In this document: piece by piece, positions 7,930 to 16,955 of the stretch
How the letters are laid out: the number at the start of each line of letters is the position of its first letter
How positions within the stretch are numbered: the first letter of the stretch is position 1
Origin: Methylotenera_A sp046598525
GTDB taxonomy: Bacteria; Pseudomonadota; Gammaproteobacteria; Burkholderiales; Methylophilaceae
DNA length: 64,000 nucleotides
Direction of reading: 5' to 3'
Assembly: GCA_046598525.1 (NCBI GenBank)
Contig: JBKJIJ010000020.1
Coordinates: forward strand, 124,001-188,000
Position numbers and translations under genes: made by a program
The notes under the pieces: generated by a model
The model's input: only the letters and a program-made list of their open reading frames with translations
Databases searched by the model: none
Told to the model about the DNA's origin: nothing

Positions 7930-8382
7930 TTAGTGAGTAACGCGTGAGGTGTCAGCGTTTTCAACCAGACGCACTCGGTCGCCTGGGTTAAATTGTTCAT
8001 CGGCTTCTTGCACAATCGCAATCATGGCGCCGCCGTCTAATTTAACCGTAATTTCTATACCATCTTTGCGGGTAAGGCCTTCTTCTGCGGCAGAACCTAC
8101 AAGGCCGCCCAAAACCGCACCAATAACCGATGCAATGGCGCTACCGCGGCCACCGCCAACAGAGCTGCCTGCTATGCCGCCCACAACACCGCCAGCCAAT
8201 GAACCAACTGGCGATTTAGTGCCTTCTAATTGAACCGTGCGCACGCTTTCGACAATGCCAGTTCTGACCGTTTGCACTTTTCTGGCGTCATCGCGCTTGT
8301 AAACATTGCCAGAGTTTGAGCTGGCGCATGCCGCTGTTAATAAGGTTAAAAAAGCAATAATTAATAATTTTGAAATGTTCAT
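7930..8382 (-). CDS. Glycine-zipper outer-membrane lipoprotein, SlyB/Pcp-like
   Basis: Protein of 150 residues. A lipoprotein signal peptide ends in the lipobox LTAAC, with C19 the lipidated residue. Residues about 60-100 are glycine zipper repeats (GSLAGGVVGGIAGSSVGGG and GAVLGGLVGSA) that pack in membranes, and a small beta domain follows. SlyB-like proteins help maintain the outer membrane barrier. It is a single gene preceded by a short AT-rich region. Function beyond the family is not visible. Confidence 0.82.
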   Translation of the reverse strand: MNISKLLIIAFLTLLTAACASSNSGNVYKRDDARKVQTVRTGIVESVRTVQLEGTKSPVGSLAGGVVGGIAGSSVGGGRGSAIASVIGAVLGGLVGSAAEEGLTRKDGIEITVKLDGGAMIAIVQEADEQFNPGDRVRLVENADTSRVTH

Positions 8383-8509
8383 TATTTGATTCCTTTATTG
8401 ACACGGCGGCATACGCTTACATCGCTACATTTGTTTAAAAAGCTAAGTTTTGTTTATTATGGCTTAAAATTTAAACCACTTTTGTAAACTTTTAATATCG
8501 CTATAAACA

Positions 8510-9505
8510 TTAAGTTAGCTTGCTAGCCGCTACTTTATCTTGCGATTTATTTTGCTGCTCAGCTTGCTCTGCCGAAACTTCTGATATTAGCGCTTGCGCG
8601 TAAATATTTTCAATTTCTAAACGGCTTGGGCTGTGATTTTGGCCGCCACGGCTGGCAATTTTAATCGCCCCCATGGTTGAGGCTAATCGGCCACAAGTTA
8701 CCCAATCCCAACCATTGGCAATGCCGTACAGCAAGCCAGCGCGGTAAGCGTCGCCACAACCCGTTGGGTCGACCACATTATCGGCTTTAACGCATGGAAT
8801 CTCAAAACGTTGACCATCGGCATAAATATGTGAGCCGCTGCCACCTAATGTCACAATCAACGCTTTAACCTTTTGCGCCAGCTGTTCTAAGCTTAAGCCG
8901 GTTTTATCTTGCAATACCTGCGCTTCGTAATCGTTAACGGCTAAATAAGTCGCCATTTCAATAAAATACAGCAAGTCTTCGCCATTAAACATGGGCAAGC
9001 CTTGGCCTGGGTCAAACATAAACGGAATGCCCGCTTCAAAACATTCTTTGGCGTGCTGAAACATGCCATCGCGGCCATCTGGCGCAATAATCGCCAAGCT
9101 GATTTCTTTGGCATCATTAACGCTATTTTGATGCGATTCCACCATCGCACCGGGGTGAAAAGCGGTAATCTGATTATCATCAATATCGGTGGTAATAAAG
9201 GCTTGCGCGGTAAAGCTGCCATCAATTTGCTTAATGTGCGCGGTGTTAAGTTTGTTTTTATTCAGCCAGCTGGTGTAGTTGCCAAAATCTTCGCCAACGG
9301 TTGCCATAATCAGCGGTTTGCCTTCTAGCAATTGCAAATTGTAAGCAATATTACCTGCTGTGCCGCCAAATTCACGGCGCATTTCGGGCACATAAAACGC
9401 CACGCTTAATTTGTGAATTTTATCTGGCAGAATATGATTTTTGAATTGATCTTGAAACACCATGATGGTGTCGAAGGCAAGTGAGCCACAAATAAGCGTG
9501 TGCAT
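8510..9505 (-). CDS. PfkB-family sugar/nucleoside kinase
   Basis: Kinase of 331 residues using the ATG at 9505 (MHTLICGSLAFDT); an upstream in-frame TTG at 9517 is less likely. The substrate-side motif FGGTAGNIAYNL (46-57) and the ATP/catalytic motif DPTGCGD (246-252, with D252 as base) define the PfkB family. Overall layout resembles bacterial adenosine kinase or ribokinase-like enzymes. The substrate cannot be fixed from sequence alone. It is monocistronic. Confidence 0.8.
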   Translation of the reverse strand: MHTLICGSLAFDTIMVFQDQFKNHILPDKIHKLSVAFYVPEMRREFGGTAGNIAYNLQLLEGKPLIMATVGEDFGNYTSWLNKNKLNTAHIKQIDGSFTAQAFITTDIDDNQITAFHPGAMVESHQNSVNDAKEISLAIIAPDGRDGMFQHAKECFEAGIPFMFDPGQGLPMFNGEDLLYFIEMATYLAVNDYEAQVLQDKTGLSLEQLAQKVKALIVTLGGSGSHIYADGQRFEIPCVKADNVVDPTGCGDAYRAGLLYGIANGWDWVTCGRLASTMGAIKIASRGGQNHSPSRLEIENIYAQALISEVSAEQAEQQNKSQDKVAASKLT

Positions 9506-9616
9506 AAATAATACCAATATTTAAAACGATATTATCTTAGACTGCGCCTTAGCTAGGCAAGTGATGTTTTAACAGCAGGTGATAATTAGCAATCGATTAT
9601 TGCGATTGCTTAAAAA

Positions 9617-10183
9617 TTAGGATTGCTTAATCGCGCCATCAATCAAAATTTTGGCGGCTTTTTTGGCGTATTTTATCGCGCCAGAGCCGCGTTTCATTTG
9701 CTCAGCTTGGGCAGCGCCTTCAAATAGCAAAGATAGCTGCAAGGCTAAACCATCCGCATCTTTAATATTGGCGTCCGTCGCCAATTTGCTAATAAATTGC
9801 CTGAATTCACGCGATTGCTGTGATGACAATTTGTGAATGGCGTTTTCTTCATTCGGAAACTCAGCTGAGGCTTTAATAAAACCCACGCCAATAAACGCAG
9901 AAGAATTGACCCATTCTTCAATATAATCAAACAAGTATTGAATTTTATCAGCGGGTTTTTTGGTGTTTGAATTAAGCTTTTCATCTAACCAGCTTTGAAA
10001 ATCTTGCTGGCTCTTTTGTAATACTTCAACAATCAATTGTTCTTTTGAATTGAAATATTTATACAGCGTCATTTTAGTGGTGCCAGCAACCGCCACAATG
10101 GTGTCTACGCCAGTGGAATTAATGCCTCTGGTGTGAAATAAATCGGTTGCGACCAATAAAATTTTGTCTTTTAACAAGCTCAT
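9617..10183 (-). CDS. TetR-family transcriptional regulator
   Basis: Repressor of 188 residues. The N-terminal HTH spans about 5-52 (TRGINSTGVDTIVAVAG, then TKMTLYKYFNSKEQL). The C-terminal ligand domain carries FDYIEEWVNSSAF and QLSLLFEGAAQAEQM. It is divergent from the SRPBCC lipoprotein gene, and palindromes in the shared intergenic region are likely operators. It probably represses itself and/or that neighbour. The ligand is unknown. Confidence 0.88.
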   Translation of the reverse strand: MSLLKDKILLVATDLFHTRGINSTGVDTIVAVAGTTKMTLYKYFNSKEQLIVEVLQKSQQDFQSWLDEKLNSNTKKPADKIQYLFDYIEEWVNSSAFIGVGFIKASAEFPNEENAIHKLSSQQSREFRQFISKLATDANIKDADGLALQLSLLFEGAAQAEQMKRGSGAIKYAKKAAKILIDGAIKQS

Positions 10184-10224
10184 AAAATAAGTATAGCATG
10201 AGAATAATTTGCTCTGTCAAATAT

Positions 10225-10234
10225 ACTTATAAGT
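10225..10234. promoter_or_regulatory. Short palindrome near the TetR gene start
   Basis: ACTTATAAGT is a perfect 10-bp palindrome 40 bp upstream of the tetR start codon and could be an autoregulatory half of the operator region. It is short, so the call is tentative. Confidence 0.3.
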
Positions 10235-10327
10235 AATAATGTTTTATTAAACAGAATTTACTTTGCGCATAAGTGACTAATGTAAATACTAATATTGGAT
10301 TACGCATAATTTAATTTGTGTGTAATA

Positions 10328-10343
10328 TATACAGTTCTGTATA
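10328..10343. promoter_or_regulatory. Candidate TetR operator
   Basis: TATACAG-TT-CTGTATA is a perfect 16-bp palindrome, 35 bp upstream of the SRPBCC gene start and inside the divergent regulator/target intergenic region. Size and symmetry fit a TetR dimer site. Confidence 0.55.
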
Positions 10344-10378
10344 GTAATTTTTATAATCAATTTAATTAGGAGTAACAA

Positions 10379-10912
10379 GTGAATAAGTCAACAAATGCAG
10401 CAATTTTGGCGGTGGCAGTATTATCAACAGCGTGTGCTTCTATGCCTAAAGATAAAGCCGCCAATTTAATGGTGGAAGAAAAAGTAACAATTAATGCGCC
10501 AGCCGCTAAGGTTTGGAGCAAGGTTTCAAATTATGGCGATTTGGGCGCTTTTCACCCAGCGGTTGCTAAAACGGAAATTAAAAGCGGCACTAACAATACA
10601 ACCGGTGCTGTGCGTTTATTAACGCTGCAAGATGGCGGCACTGTGAACGAAACCTTAACGGCCTACAGCGCGGCAAATATGACTTATTCATATGTGATTA
10701 ACGAAAGCATATTACCTGTTAGCCACTACTCTGCCAAAATTGCGGTAAAACCCATTAGCGCCAATGTTTCAGAGGTTGTTTGGAATGCGAATTTTGCGCG
10801 CAAAGATTTTTCTGACACGCCAGCTGCTGGTAAAGATGATGCGGCGGCTTTAAATACCATTAAAGCGGTGTTTCGTGGTGGTTTGGATAATTTGAAAAAA
10901 ATATCTGAATAA
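10379..10912 (+). CDS. SRPBCC-fold lipoprotein
   Basis: Protein of 177 residues starting at GTG, with AGGAG seven bases upstream. A lipoprotein signal (lipobox LSTAC, C19) precedes an SRPBCC/polyketide-cyclase-like domain (about 30-175; VEEKVTINAPAAKVWSKVSN is the typical first strand and helix). The fold binds hydrophobic ligands. It is divergent from a TetR regulator, which probably controls it. An envelope lipid-binding or stress role is inferred; the ligand is unknown. Confidence 0.78.
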   Translation: MNKSTNAAILAVAVLSTACASMPKDKAANLMVEEKVTINAPAAKVWSKVSNYGDLGAFHPAVAKTEIKSGTNNTTGAVRLLTLQDGGTVNETLTAYSAANMTYSYVINESILPVSHYSAKIAVKPISANVSEVVWNANFARKDFSDTPAAGKDDAAALNTIKAVFRGGLDNLKKISE

Positions 10913-10941
10913 ATTAAAGCTTAATAGTTTGAAATTGAATT

Positions 10942-10972
10942 AAAAAAGCCAAGCAAACGCTTGGCTTTTTTA
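10942..10972. terminator. Bidirectional terminator
   Basis: AAAAAAGCCAAGC-AAAC-GCTTGGCTTTTTT forms a 13-bp stem flanked by A and T runs, so it can stop both the SRPBCC gene and the convergent gene to the right. Confidence 0.85.
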
Positions 10973-10981
10973 TTAATGGCT

Positions 10982-11785
10982 TTAATTGGTAGAGTTGGCC
11001 ATTAGCATGGGCGTGTAGTTGCAACGCACCATGTCTAGCATTTTGCGTACCAATTGTTGCTCTTGAACATTGGTTGAAATTTGGCCAGAAACAATATTTT
11101 CAAAATATACTTTTTTGTAAGAATCGGGTAATTGCAAGGCCTCTACCAGTTGGCAATTGCCTTTACGCATTTGATCAATTTGCGCAATTAGCGCGGCGGT
11201 TTGTTCTGGGCTGGCAATCTGGCTGGTGTTTGCAGCTACTTTAATGGGTGCAACATACGCTACATATTGCGTAGTGGTTGAGCCAGATTGATTGTGTATC
11301 AATAAGCTGCCCGCCACCACTAAAGCGCCCAAAAAGCTGGCGGCAATGGCATAAACAGATGTTTTGCTAATGCGAAATTCTGGCGTGGTTTGCGCGGCGA
11401 TTAAGGCTTTAGCCGCATTTTTGGCATGCATTAAGCTGGATTGATGCGCATTGGTTTCAGCTTGCGTACTTAATTTTTCTTGAATAGCCGCAATCGCCAT
11501 AAAGTACAGTTGGCTGGCTAACATTTCTGGCATGGCAGCGCCTGCTTTAGCCGCTTCCAGCGTTAAAAAATCTTGTAATGCATGATTAGAAGCTGGCGCA
11601 ATATCTAATGTTTGTTGGCTAAATTGCTCACGTAATCTTAATTGCTCGTTAACTACTGGCGCATCTAGCCAATCTTCTAAAATATCAAATAAGCTTAAAA
11701 GCCGCGCGCTGGGTTTGGCGCTGGACTTTTTAAGCATATGAATTAGCCAATCCGATTGCAGTATATTGGTATCTACACTATTCAT
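10982..11785 (-). CDS. Membrane protein with TetR-ligand-domain-like cytoplasmic part
   Basis: A 267-residue protein using the ATG at 11785, six bases after AAGG; a TTG at 11791 is the alternative. No named family is recognised. Residues about 25-130 (LFDILEDWLDAP through MHAKNAAKALIAA) have the same order of motifs as the C-terminal half of the TetR protein encoded at 9617-10183 (LFDYIEEWVNSS through YAKKAAKILIDGA), but there is no HTH. One membrane helix follows (about 143-164), then a periplasmic tail with two cysteines. It may be a sensor or scaffold. The similarity is by eye. Confidence 0.55.
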   Translation of the reverse strand: MNSVDTNILQSDWLIHMLKKSSAKPSARLLSLFDILEDWLDAPVVNEQLRLREQFSQQTLDIAPASNHALQDFLTLEAAKAGAAMPEMLASQLYFMAIAAIQEKLSTQAETNAHQSSLMHAKNAAKALIAAQTTPEFRISKTSVYAIAASFLGALVVAGSLLIHNQSGSTTTQYVAYVAPIKVAANTSQIASPEQTAALIAQIDQMRKGNCQLVEALQLPDSYKKVYFENIVSGQISTNVQEQQLVRKMLDMVRCNYTPMLMANSTN

Positions 11786-11819
11786 TCTCAACCTTAATGA
11801 TTCAACCTTGACGTTTCAA

Positions 11820-12230
11820 TTAGAACGGCTTTACAACCACTAAAATAACCACCGCAAATAATATAATTACAGGCGCTTCGTTAAACCAGCGGTACCACAC
11901 ATGGCTATGCGTATTTTTGCCGGCTTTAAAATCGCGCATTAATTTGCCACAATAAATGTGATAGCCAATTAAGCCAGCAACCAATAGCAGCTTGGCATGC
12001 AGCCAGCCGCCAGTAATGCCGTAAACCAACCAAAGCCATAATCCAAACACTAAGGCCAACACAGCCAGCGGCAGCATAAAGCGGTAAAGCTTGTGTTCCA
12101 TTAGGCCAAGCCGCTCTTGCGTGGCGGCATCAGACACCATGGCATGATTCACAAATAATCGCGGCAAATAAAATAAGCCGGCAAACCAGCTGGTGACAAA
12201 AATAATGTGTAATGCCTTAACCCACAACAT
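11820..12230 (-). CDS. hemJ: HemJ-type protoporphyrinogen oxidase
   Basis: Integral membrane protein of 136 residues with four helices. The N-terminus MLWVKALHIIFVTSWFAGLF and the motif FYLPRLFV are characteristic of HemJ (UPF0093), which oxidises protoporphyrinogen IX to protoporphyrin IX in many proteobacteria. Histidines in the first and third helices are the expected haem or active-site ligands. Length is typical. It overlaps the upstream tlpA-like gene by one base. Confidence 0.85.
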   Translation of the reverse strand: MLWVKALHIIFVTSWFAGLFYLPRLFVNHAMVSDAATQERLGLMEHKLYRFMLPLAVLALVFGLWLWLVYGITGGWLHAKLLLVAGLIGYHIYCGKLMRDFKAGKNTHSHVWYRWFNEAPVIILFAVVILVVVKPF

Positions 12231-12733
12231 TATTTAGCCAGCTCAATATTTAATAATTGATGCAATTTAGCAAAATCCAATTCGCCAATGGTGCGCTGTA
12301 AGCGATGGCCTTTTTTATCAAAAAGAAAAGCAGTCGGCGTTAAATTCACGCCACCAAAAGCTTTTGTCACTTCCGAAAATCCATCATGCATCACAGGGAA
12401 GGGTAACGCTTTTTGTTTAGTGTAATTAAGTACTTGCGCAGGCGGGTCATAGGGCATGGCCACTGAAATAATCTCAAAACCTTTTGGTTTGTAGGTGTTG
12501 TAAGTTTTAATTAAATCCGGCATTTCTTTAATGCAGCCGGGACAATCGGTGGCCCAAAAGTTAATCAACACCACTTTGCCTTTTAAATCAGTCATGCTGA
12601 TTTTTTTGCCTTCAATGGTGGTGAAGGTAATATTGGGCGCTTGTGTTTTATTGCTTAGGCTTAAGCCCAAAAAAACCAACAAAGCCAGAATGGCGATAGG
12701 AATCAGTAATTTTTTAACCGTTGACATAGTCAT
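12230..12733 (-). CDS. TlpA/ResA-like membrane-anchored thioredoxin
   Basis: Thiol-disulfide protein of 167 residues. An N-terminal anchor (about 8-26) places the thioredoxin fold in the periplasm. The active site is C64-PG-C67 in NFWATDCPGC, and a cis-proline region is present (NLTPTAFLFD). Family members reduce apocytochrome c or other exported thiols. It is encoded just upstream of hemJ and overlaps it by one base, so a haem or cytochrome maturation role is plausible. Confidence 0.85.
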   Translation of the reverse strand: MTMSTVKKLLIPIAILALLVFLGLSLSNKTQAPNITFTTIEGKKISMTDLKGKVVLINFWATDCPGCIKEMPDLIKTYNTYKPKGFEIISVAMPYDPPAQVLNYTKQKALPFPVMHDGFSEVTKAFGGVNLTPTAFLFDKKGHRLQRTIGELDFAKLHQLLNIELAK

Positions 12734-12863
12734 ATTTTAACGCTTTTTAGTGAAATATTTGAATGTAAATTAAACACAATAACCATAGAACGCTTACAGT
12801 TATTTGCTGGTCTACTGCATGTTATAATCTTTTATTGAATTTAGTTTAAATTTTAAAGCTGAA

Positions 12864-15800
12864 ATGAACGCACCTATACCGACCAAAATCTTGCAAACCG
12901 AGCCAGCGCCTGCCGCTGCACGTCTGCGCGAAATCCCTTATAACTACACATCATTTTCAGACCGCGAAATTGTCATTCGGTTTTTGGGTGAGCACATTTG
13001 GGATGTTTTAAATGAATTGCGCGGCGAGCGCAAAACAGGCCGCAGCGCGCGCATGCTGTTTGAAGTGCTGGGCGATTTATGGGTAGTCAGCCGTAATCCA
13101 TATCTGCAAGACGATTTATTGGATAACCCAAAACGCCGCAAAGCCTTAATTGACGCGTTGTATCATCGCATTAAAGCCATTGATGAACGTAATGTAAATG
13201 GCAATAGCATTGGCAATGAAAAAGTACAAAAATTAGTGGTTGCGGCTACCAAAGCGGTTGAAAAATTTGCTGAAGATTTTCGCCAAACGTATGATTTGCG
13301 CAAAAAAGCGCTAGCCAAATACAGCAAAATCACGCGTAAAGATAATATTCAGTTTGACGGCCTAGCGCGTGTTTCACATGTAACCGATGCCACCGACTGG
13401 CGCGTGGAATATCCGTTTGTGGTGTTAAATCCTGATACGGAAATTGAAATTGCTGCTTTGGTTAAAGCCAGTATTGAGCTTGGCTTGACCGTCATCCCAA
13501 GGGGAGGCGGAACTGGCTACACAGGTGGCGCCATTCCGTTAACGCCATTATCAGTGGTGATTAATACCGAAAAATTAGACCGCCACACTGGCGTGCAAAT
13601 GCGCACACTGCCAGGCGTTGCGCGCCAAGTGGCCACGATTGAATGTGGCGCTGGCGTTGTGACACGCCGCGCGATGGAAGCGGCGACTGAGGCTGGTTTA
13701 GAATTTGCCTGCGACCCGACATCGGCAGATGCTAGCTGTATTGGTGGCAATGTGGCCATGAATGCAGGCGGCAAAAAAGCCGTGCTATGGGGCACAGCGC
13801 TGGATAATTTGGCTTCTTACCGCATGGTGACGCCAGACGCGACTTGGATGGAAGTAGAGCGCTTAGACCACAACTTAGGCAAAATTCACGATATCGCCAT
13901 GGCGCGCTTCAAAATCAGCCGTTTTGATATTGATATGAAAACGCAGCTGGGCGAACCTGAGATTATCAGCATTCCCGGCCCAAGCTTTAGAAAAGTGGGT
14001 TTAGGTAAAGACGTAACGGACAAATTTTTAAGCGGCTTACCGGGTATTCAAAAAGAAGGTTGCGATGGCTTGATTACCAGCGCTACCTTTATTTTGCACC
14101 GCATGCCAAAACATGTGCGCACCATTGCGCTAGAGTTTTTTGGCAATGTGTCACACGCCGTGCCCGCCATTGTTGAAATTAAAGATTATCTGGATGCGAC
14201 TGCCAAAGGCTTAAATAATGGTGAAGGCCCAGCCGTGATTATGGCGGGCTTAGAGCATATGGATGAGCGCTATATTAAGGCGGTTGGCTACGCCACTAAA
14301 GCGGCCAGACAGCAACGCCCTAAAATGGTGTTAATTGCCGATATCGCTTCTGACGATGAAAATTCAGTCGGCGAAGTGGCGTCTGCCATGGTGCGTATGT
14401 GCAACGCTAAAAACGGTGAAGGATTTATTGCCGTTTCAGGTGAAGCACGTAAAAAATTCTGGCTAGATCGCGCGCGTACAGCCGCTATCGCCAAGCATAC
14501 TAATGCCTTTAAAATCAACGAAGACGTTGTGATTCCATTGCCTAAATTGGGCGATTATTCAGACGGTATTGAGCGCATTAATATTGAGCTTTCTATTGAT
14601 AATAAGCTTAAATTAGTAGATGCCATAGAAGCGTTTATGCAAACCGAATTGCCGCTGCAAGCCGATGAAGATGGCAATGCCGACGCGCAAATGGTGCACT
14701 CTAAGCAATTGATTGCATTGCAATTATTGTGTGATTTGCGCGCCAAATGGCGCTTAATTCTTAATACGCTGGATGAACCAGTCAGCGTATTAGGCGAGCT
14801 AGGTAAACCGCATAGCCAGTACGAAAATGTATTCCGTGCCGTGCAATCGTATGATTTGCGCATCTCTTGGAAGCGTGAATTAAAACGCCCAATGGCCGAG
14901 ATTTTTGCTGGCCGCGAGTACCAAAAAATCTTAACGCGCTTGGATGAAATTCACAAAGCCGTGCTGAAAAGCCGCGTGTTTATTGCCTTGCATATGCATG
15001 CGGGTGACGGCAACGTGCACACCAATATCCCTGTTAATTCAGACGATTACGGCATGATGAAGCAAGCGCATGACGCAGTAGACCGCGTGATGGCGTTGGC
15101 TAAAGGCTTAAATGGCGTAATTTCTGGTGAGCATGGTATTGGTATTACCAAAATGGAGTATCTGGACCAAGCCACAATTGATAACTTTACCGCTTACAAA
15201 AATAAAGTAGACCCAAACGGCCACTTTAATAAAGGTAAATTGTTGGCGGGTTCTGGGTTAGAAAACGCCTATACGCCAAGCTTTGGCTTGCTAGAGCAAG
15301 AATCTATTATTATGGAACAATCAGCCATTGGCGAAATTGCCGATGATATAAGTGATTGTTTACGTTGCGGAAAATGTAAGCCAGTGTGCACCACGCATGT
15401 GCCGCGTGCCAATTTGTTATACAGCCCGCGCAACAAAATTTTAGGTACATCATTATTAATTGAAGCGTTTTTGTATGAAGAACAAACGCGGCGCGGCATT
15501 TCACTTAAACATTTTGATGAATTTAACGATGTGGCAGACCATTGCACGGTTTGCCATAAGTGCTTGAATCCATGTCCTGTGGATATCGATTTTGGTGATG
15601 TTTCAATCAAAATGCGTAACTTTTTGCGCGAGCAAGGTAAAAAGCAATTTAACCCAGGCACGGCCGCGGGTATGTTGTTTTTAAACGCCAAAGACCCAGC
15701 CACCATCAAATTTTTACGCACCACCATGATAGGTTGGGGTTATAAAGCACAGAATATCGCGCATACGTTAGCGAAAAAATTTGGCTTGCTTAAAGATAAA

Positions 15801-16766
15801 ATCCGTCCGCCGGCTACTGTTGGTAAGCCAGAAATCAAAGCGCAGGTGATTCACTTTATTAATCGCCCCATGCCCAGAAAAATGCAATCTAAAACCTCAC
15901 GCGCCATGCTGGGTGTGGAAGATAGCAATATGATTCCGGTGATTCGCAATCCGTTAAAAGTTACAGAAGACAGTGAAGCTGTGTTTTATTTCCCTGGTTG
16001 CGGTTCAGAGCGTTTATTTTCAAACGTGGGTTTAGCCACGCAAGCCATGCTATATGAAGTGGGCGCGATTACCGTATTGCCGCCTGGCTACTTGTGTTGC
16101 GGCTACCCGCAAACATCTAGTGGTAATCACGATAAAGGCCAAGAAATCACCGCCGATAATCGTGTGTTGTTCCATCGCGTGGCTAACACCTTGAATTATT
16201 TGGATATTAAAACCGTAATCGTGTCTTGCGGCACCTGTATGGATCAGCTGCAAAAATACGAATTTGAGAAAATATTCCCAGGTTGCAGGCTATTGGATAT
16301 TCACGAATATTTAATGGAAAAAGATCAAAAACTGTCAGGCATAACTGGTACGCGTTATATGTACCACGACCCATGCCACAGCCCAATGAAAACCTACAAG
16401 CCAATGGAAGTGACCAATAAGCTGATGGGCCAAGATGTGCAGCTAAATGACCGTTGTTGTGGTGAAAGCGGTACCTTTGCCGCTGCGCGCCCCGATATTG
16501 CCACGCAAGTAAAAATGCGTAAGCAAGAAGAGCTGGAAAAAGGCATGCATAAAATGGGCCTAACGGTTGGCAAGCCTGAAGAAAAAGTGAAAATACTGAC
16601 CAGCTGCCCAAGCTGCCTGCAAGGCCTAGCGCGCTATGGCGACGATACCGGTATTGAAGCGGATTACATTGTGGTGGAAATGGCCAAACATATTCTGGGT
16701 GAAAACTGGATGGAAGAATATGTAGAGCGGGTGAATAATGGCGGAATTGAGAAGGTTCTGCTTTAA
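12864..16766 (+). CDS. Giant FAD-linked oxidase / Fe-S / CCG-domain oxidoreductase (DUF3683 type)
   Basis: Fusion of 1300 residues. Residues about 20-160 are the DUF3683 region. An FAD_binding_4 domain follows with PRGGGTGYTGG at about 212-222, then the FAD-oxidase C-terminal domain (HMHAGDGNVHTN, GVISGEHGIG). The ferredoxin part has CLRCGKCKPVC (about 832) and CTVCHKCLNPC (about 894), enough for two 4Fe-4S clusters. Two CCG-type cysteine-rich domains follow (CCGYPQ, near 1078; CCGESGTF, near 1198). This is glycolate oxidase GlcD, GlcE-like and GlcF parts in one chain; the substrate is probably a D-2-hydroxyacid such as D-lactate or glycolate, but this is not determinable here. All cofactor motifs are intact. 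Confidence 0.85.
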   Translation: MNAPIPTKILQTEPAPAAARLREIPYNYTSFSDREIVIRFLGEHIWDVLNELRGERKTGRSARMLFEVLGDLWVVSRNPYLQDDLLDNPKRRKALIDALYHRIKAIDERNVNGNSIGNEKVQKLVVAATKAVEKFAEDFRQTYDLRKKALAKYSKITRKDNIQFDGLARVSHVTDATDWRVEYPFVVLNPDTEIEIAALVKASIELGLTVIPRGGGTGYTGGAIPLTPLSVVINTEKLDRHTGVQMRTLPGVARQVATIECGAGVVTRRAMEAATEAGLEFACDPTSADASCIGGNVAMNAGGKKAVLWGTALDNLASYRMVTPDATWMEVERLDHNLGKIHDIAMARFKISRFDIDMKTQLGEPEIISIPGPSFRKVGLGKDVTDKFLSGLPGIQKEGCDGLITSATFILHRMPKHVRTIALEFFGNVSHAVPAIVEIKDYLDATAKGLNNGEGPAVIMAGLEHMDERYIKAVGYATKAARQQRPKMVLIADIASDDENSVGEVASAMVRMCNAKNGEGFIAVSGEARKKFWLDRARTAAIAKHTNAFKINEDVVIPLPKLGDYSDGIERINIELSIDNKLKLVDAIEAFMQTELPLQADEDGNADAQMVHSKQLIALQLLCDLRAKWRLILNTLDEPVSVLGELGKPHSQYENVFRAVQSYDLRISWKRELKRPMAEIFAGREYQKILTRLDEIHKAVLKSRVFIALHMHAGDGNVHTNIPVNSDDYGMMKQAHDAVDRVMALAKGLNGVISGEHGIGITKMEYLDQATIDNFTAYKNKVDPNGHFNKGKLLAGSGLENAYTPSFGLLEQESIIMEQSAIGEIADDISDCLRCGKCKPVCTTHVPRANLLYSPRNKILGTSLLIEAFLYEEQTRRGISLKHFDEFNDVADHCTVCHKCLNPCPVDIDFGDVSIKMRNFLREQGKKQFNPGTAAGMLFLNAKDPATIKFLRTTMIGWGYKAQNIAHTLAKKFGLLKDKIRPPATVGKPEIKAQVIHFINRPMPRKMQSKTSRAMLGVEDSNMIPVIRNPLKVTEDSEAVFYFPGCGSERLFSNVGLATQAMLYEVGAITVLPPGYLCCGYPQTSSGNHDKGQEITADNRVLFHRVANTLNYLDIKTVIVSCGTCMDQLQKYEFEKIFPGCRLLDIHEYLMEKDQKLSGITGTRYMYHDPCHSPMKTYKPMEVTNKLMGQDVQLNDRCCGESGTFAAARPDIATQVKMRKQEELEKGMHKMGLTVGKPEEKVKILTSCPSCLQGLARYGDDTGIEADYIVVEMAKHILGENWMEEYVERVNNGGIEKVLL

Positions 16767-16786
16767 CTAAAATTTAACCTTTTTTT

Positions 16787-16852
16787 AAGCATTCAGTCTT
16801 TATTTGATTTGTCAGCCAGCGATATTTGATAGCAAATAAAATCTGAATGCTT
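16787..16852. repeat. Long imperfect inverted repeat in intergenic space
   Basis: AAGCATTCAG (16787-16796) plus TTTATTTG (16799-16806) pair with CAAATAAA (16833-16840) plus CTGAATGCTT (16843-16852), leaving a 26-base loop. The structure follows the oxidoreductase gene. There is no terminal T run, so it is not a classical terminator; it could be a structured 3' UTR or a small dispersed element. Confidence 0.5.
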
Positions 16853-16955
16853 AATTATTAAAGCGATATTTCGTCTTTGTAAAACCCAGCAAAGATTGCT
16901 AATAAAAACTATTGTTGTACCGCGCCACTATTATGAATGACTTAAAAATATCAAC

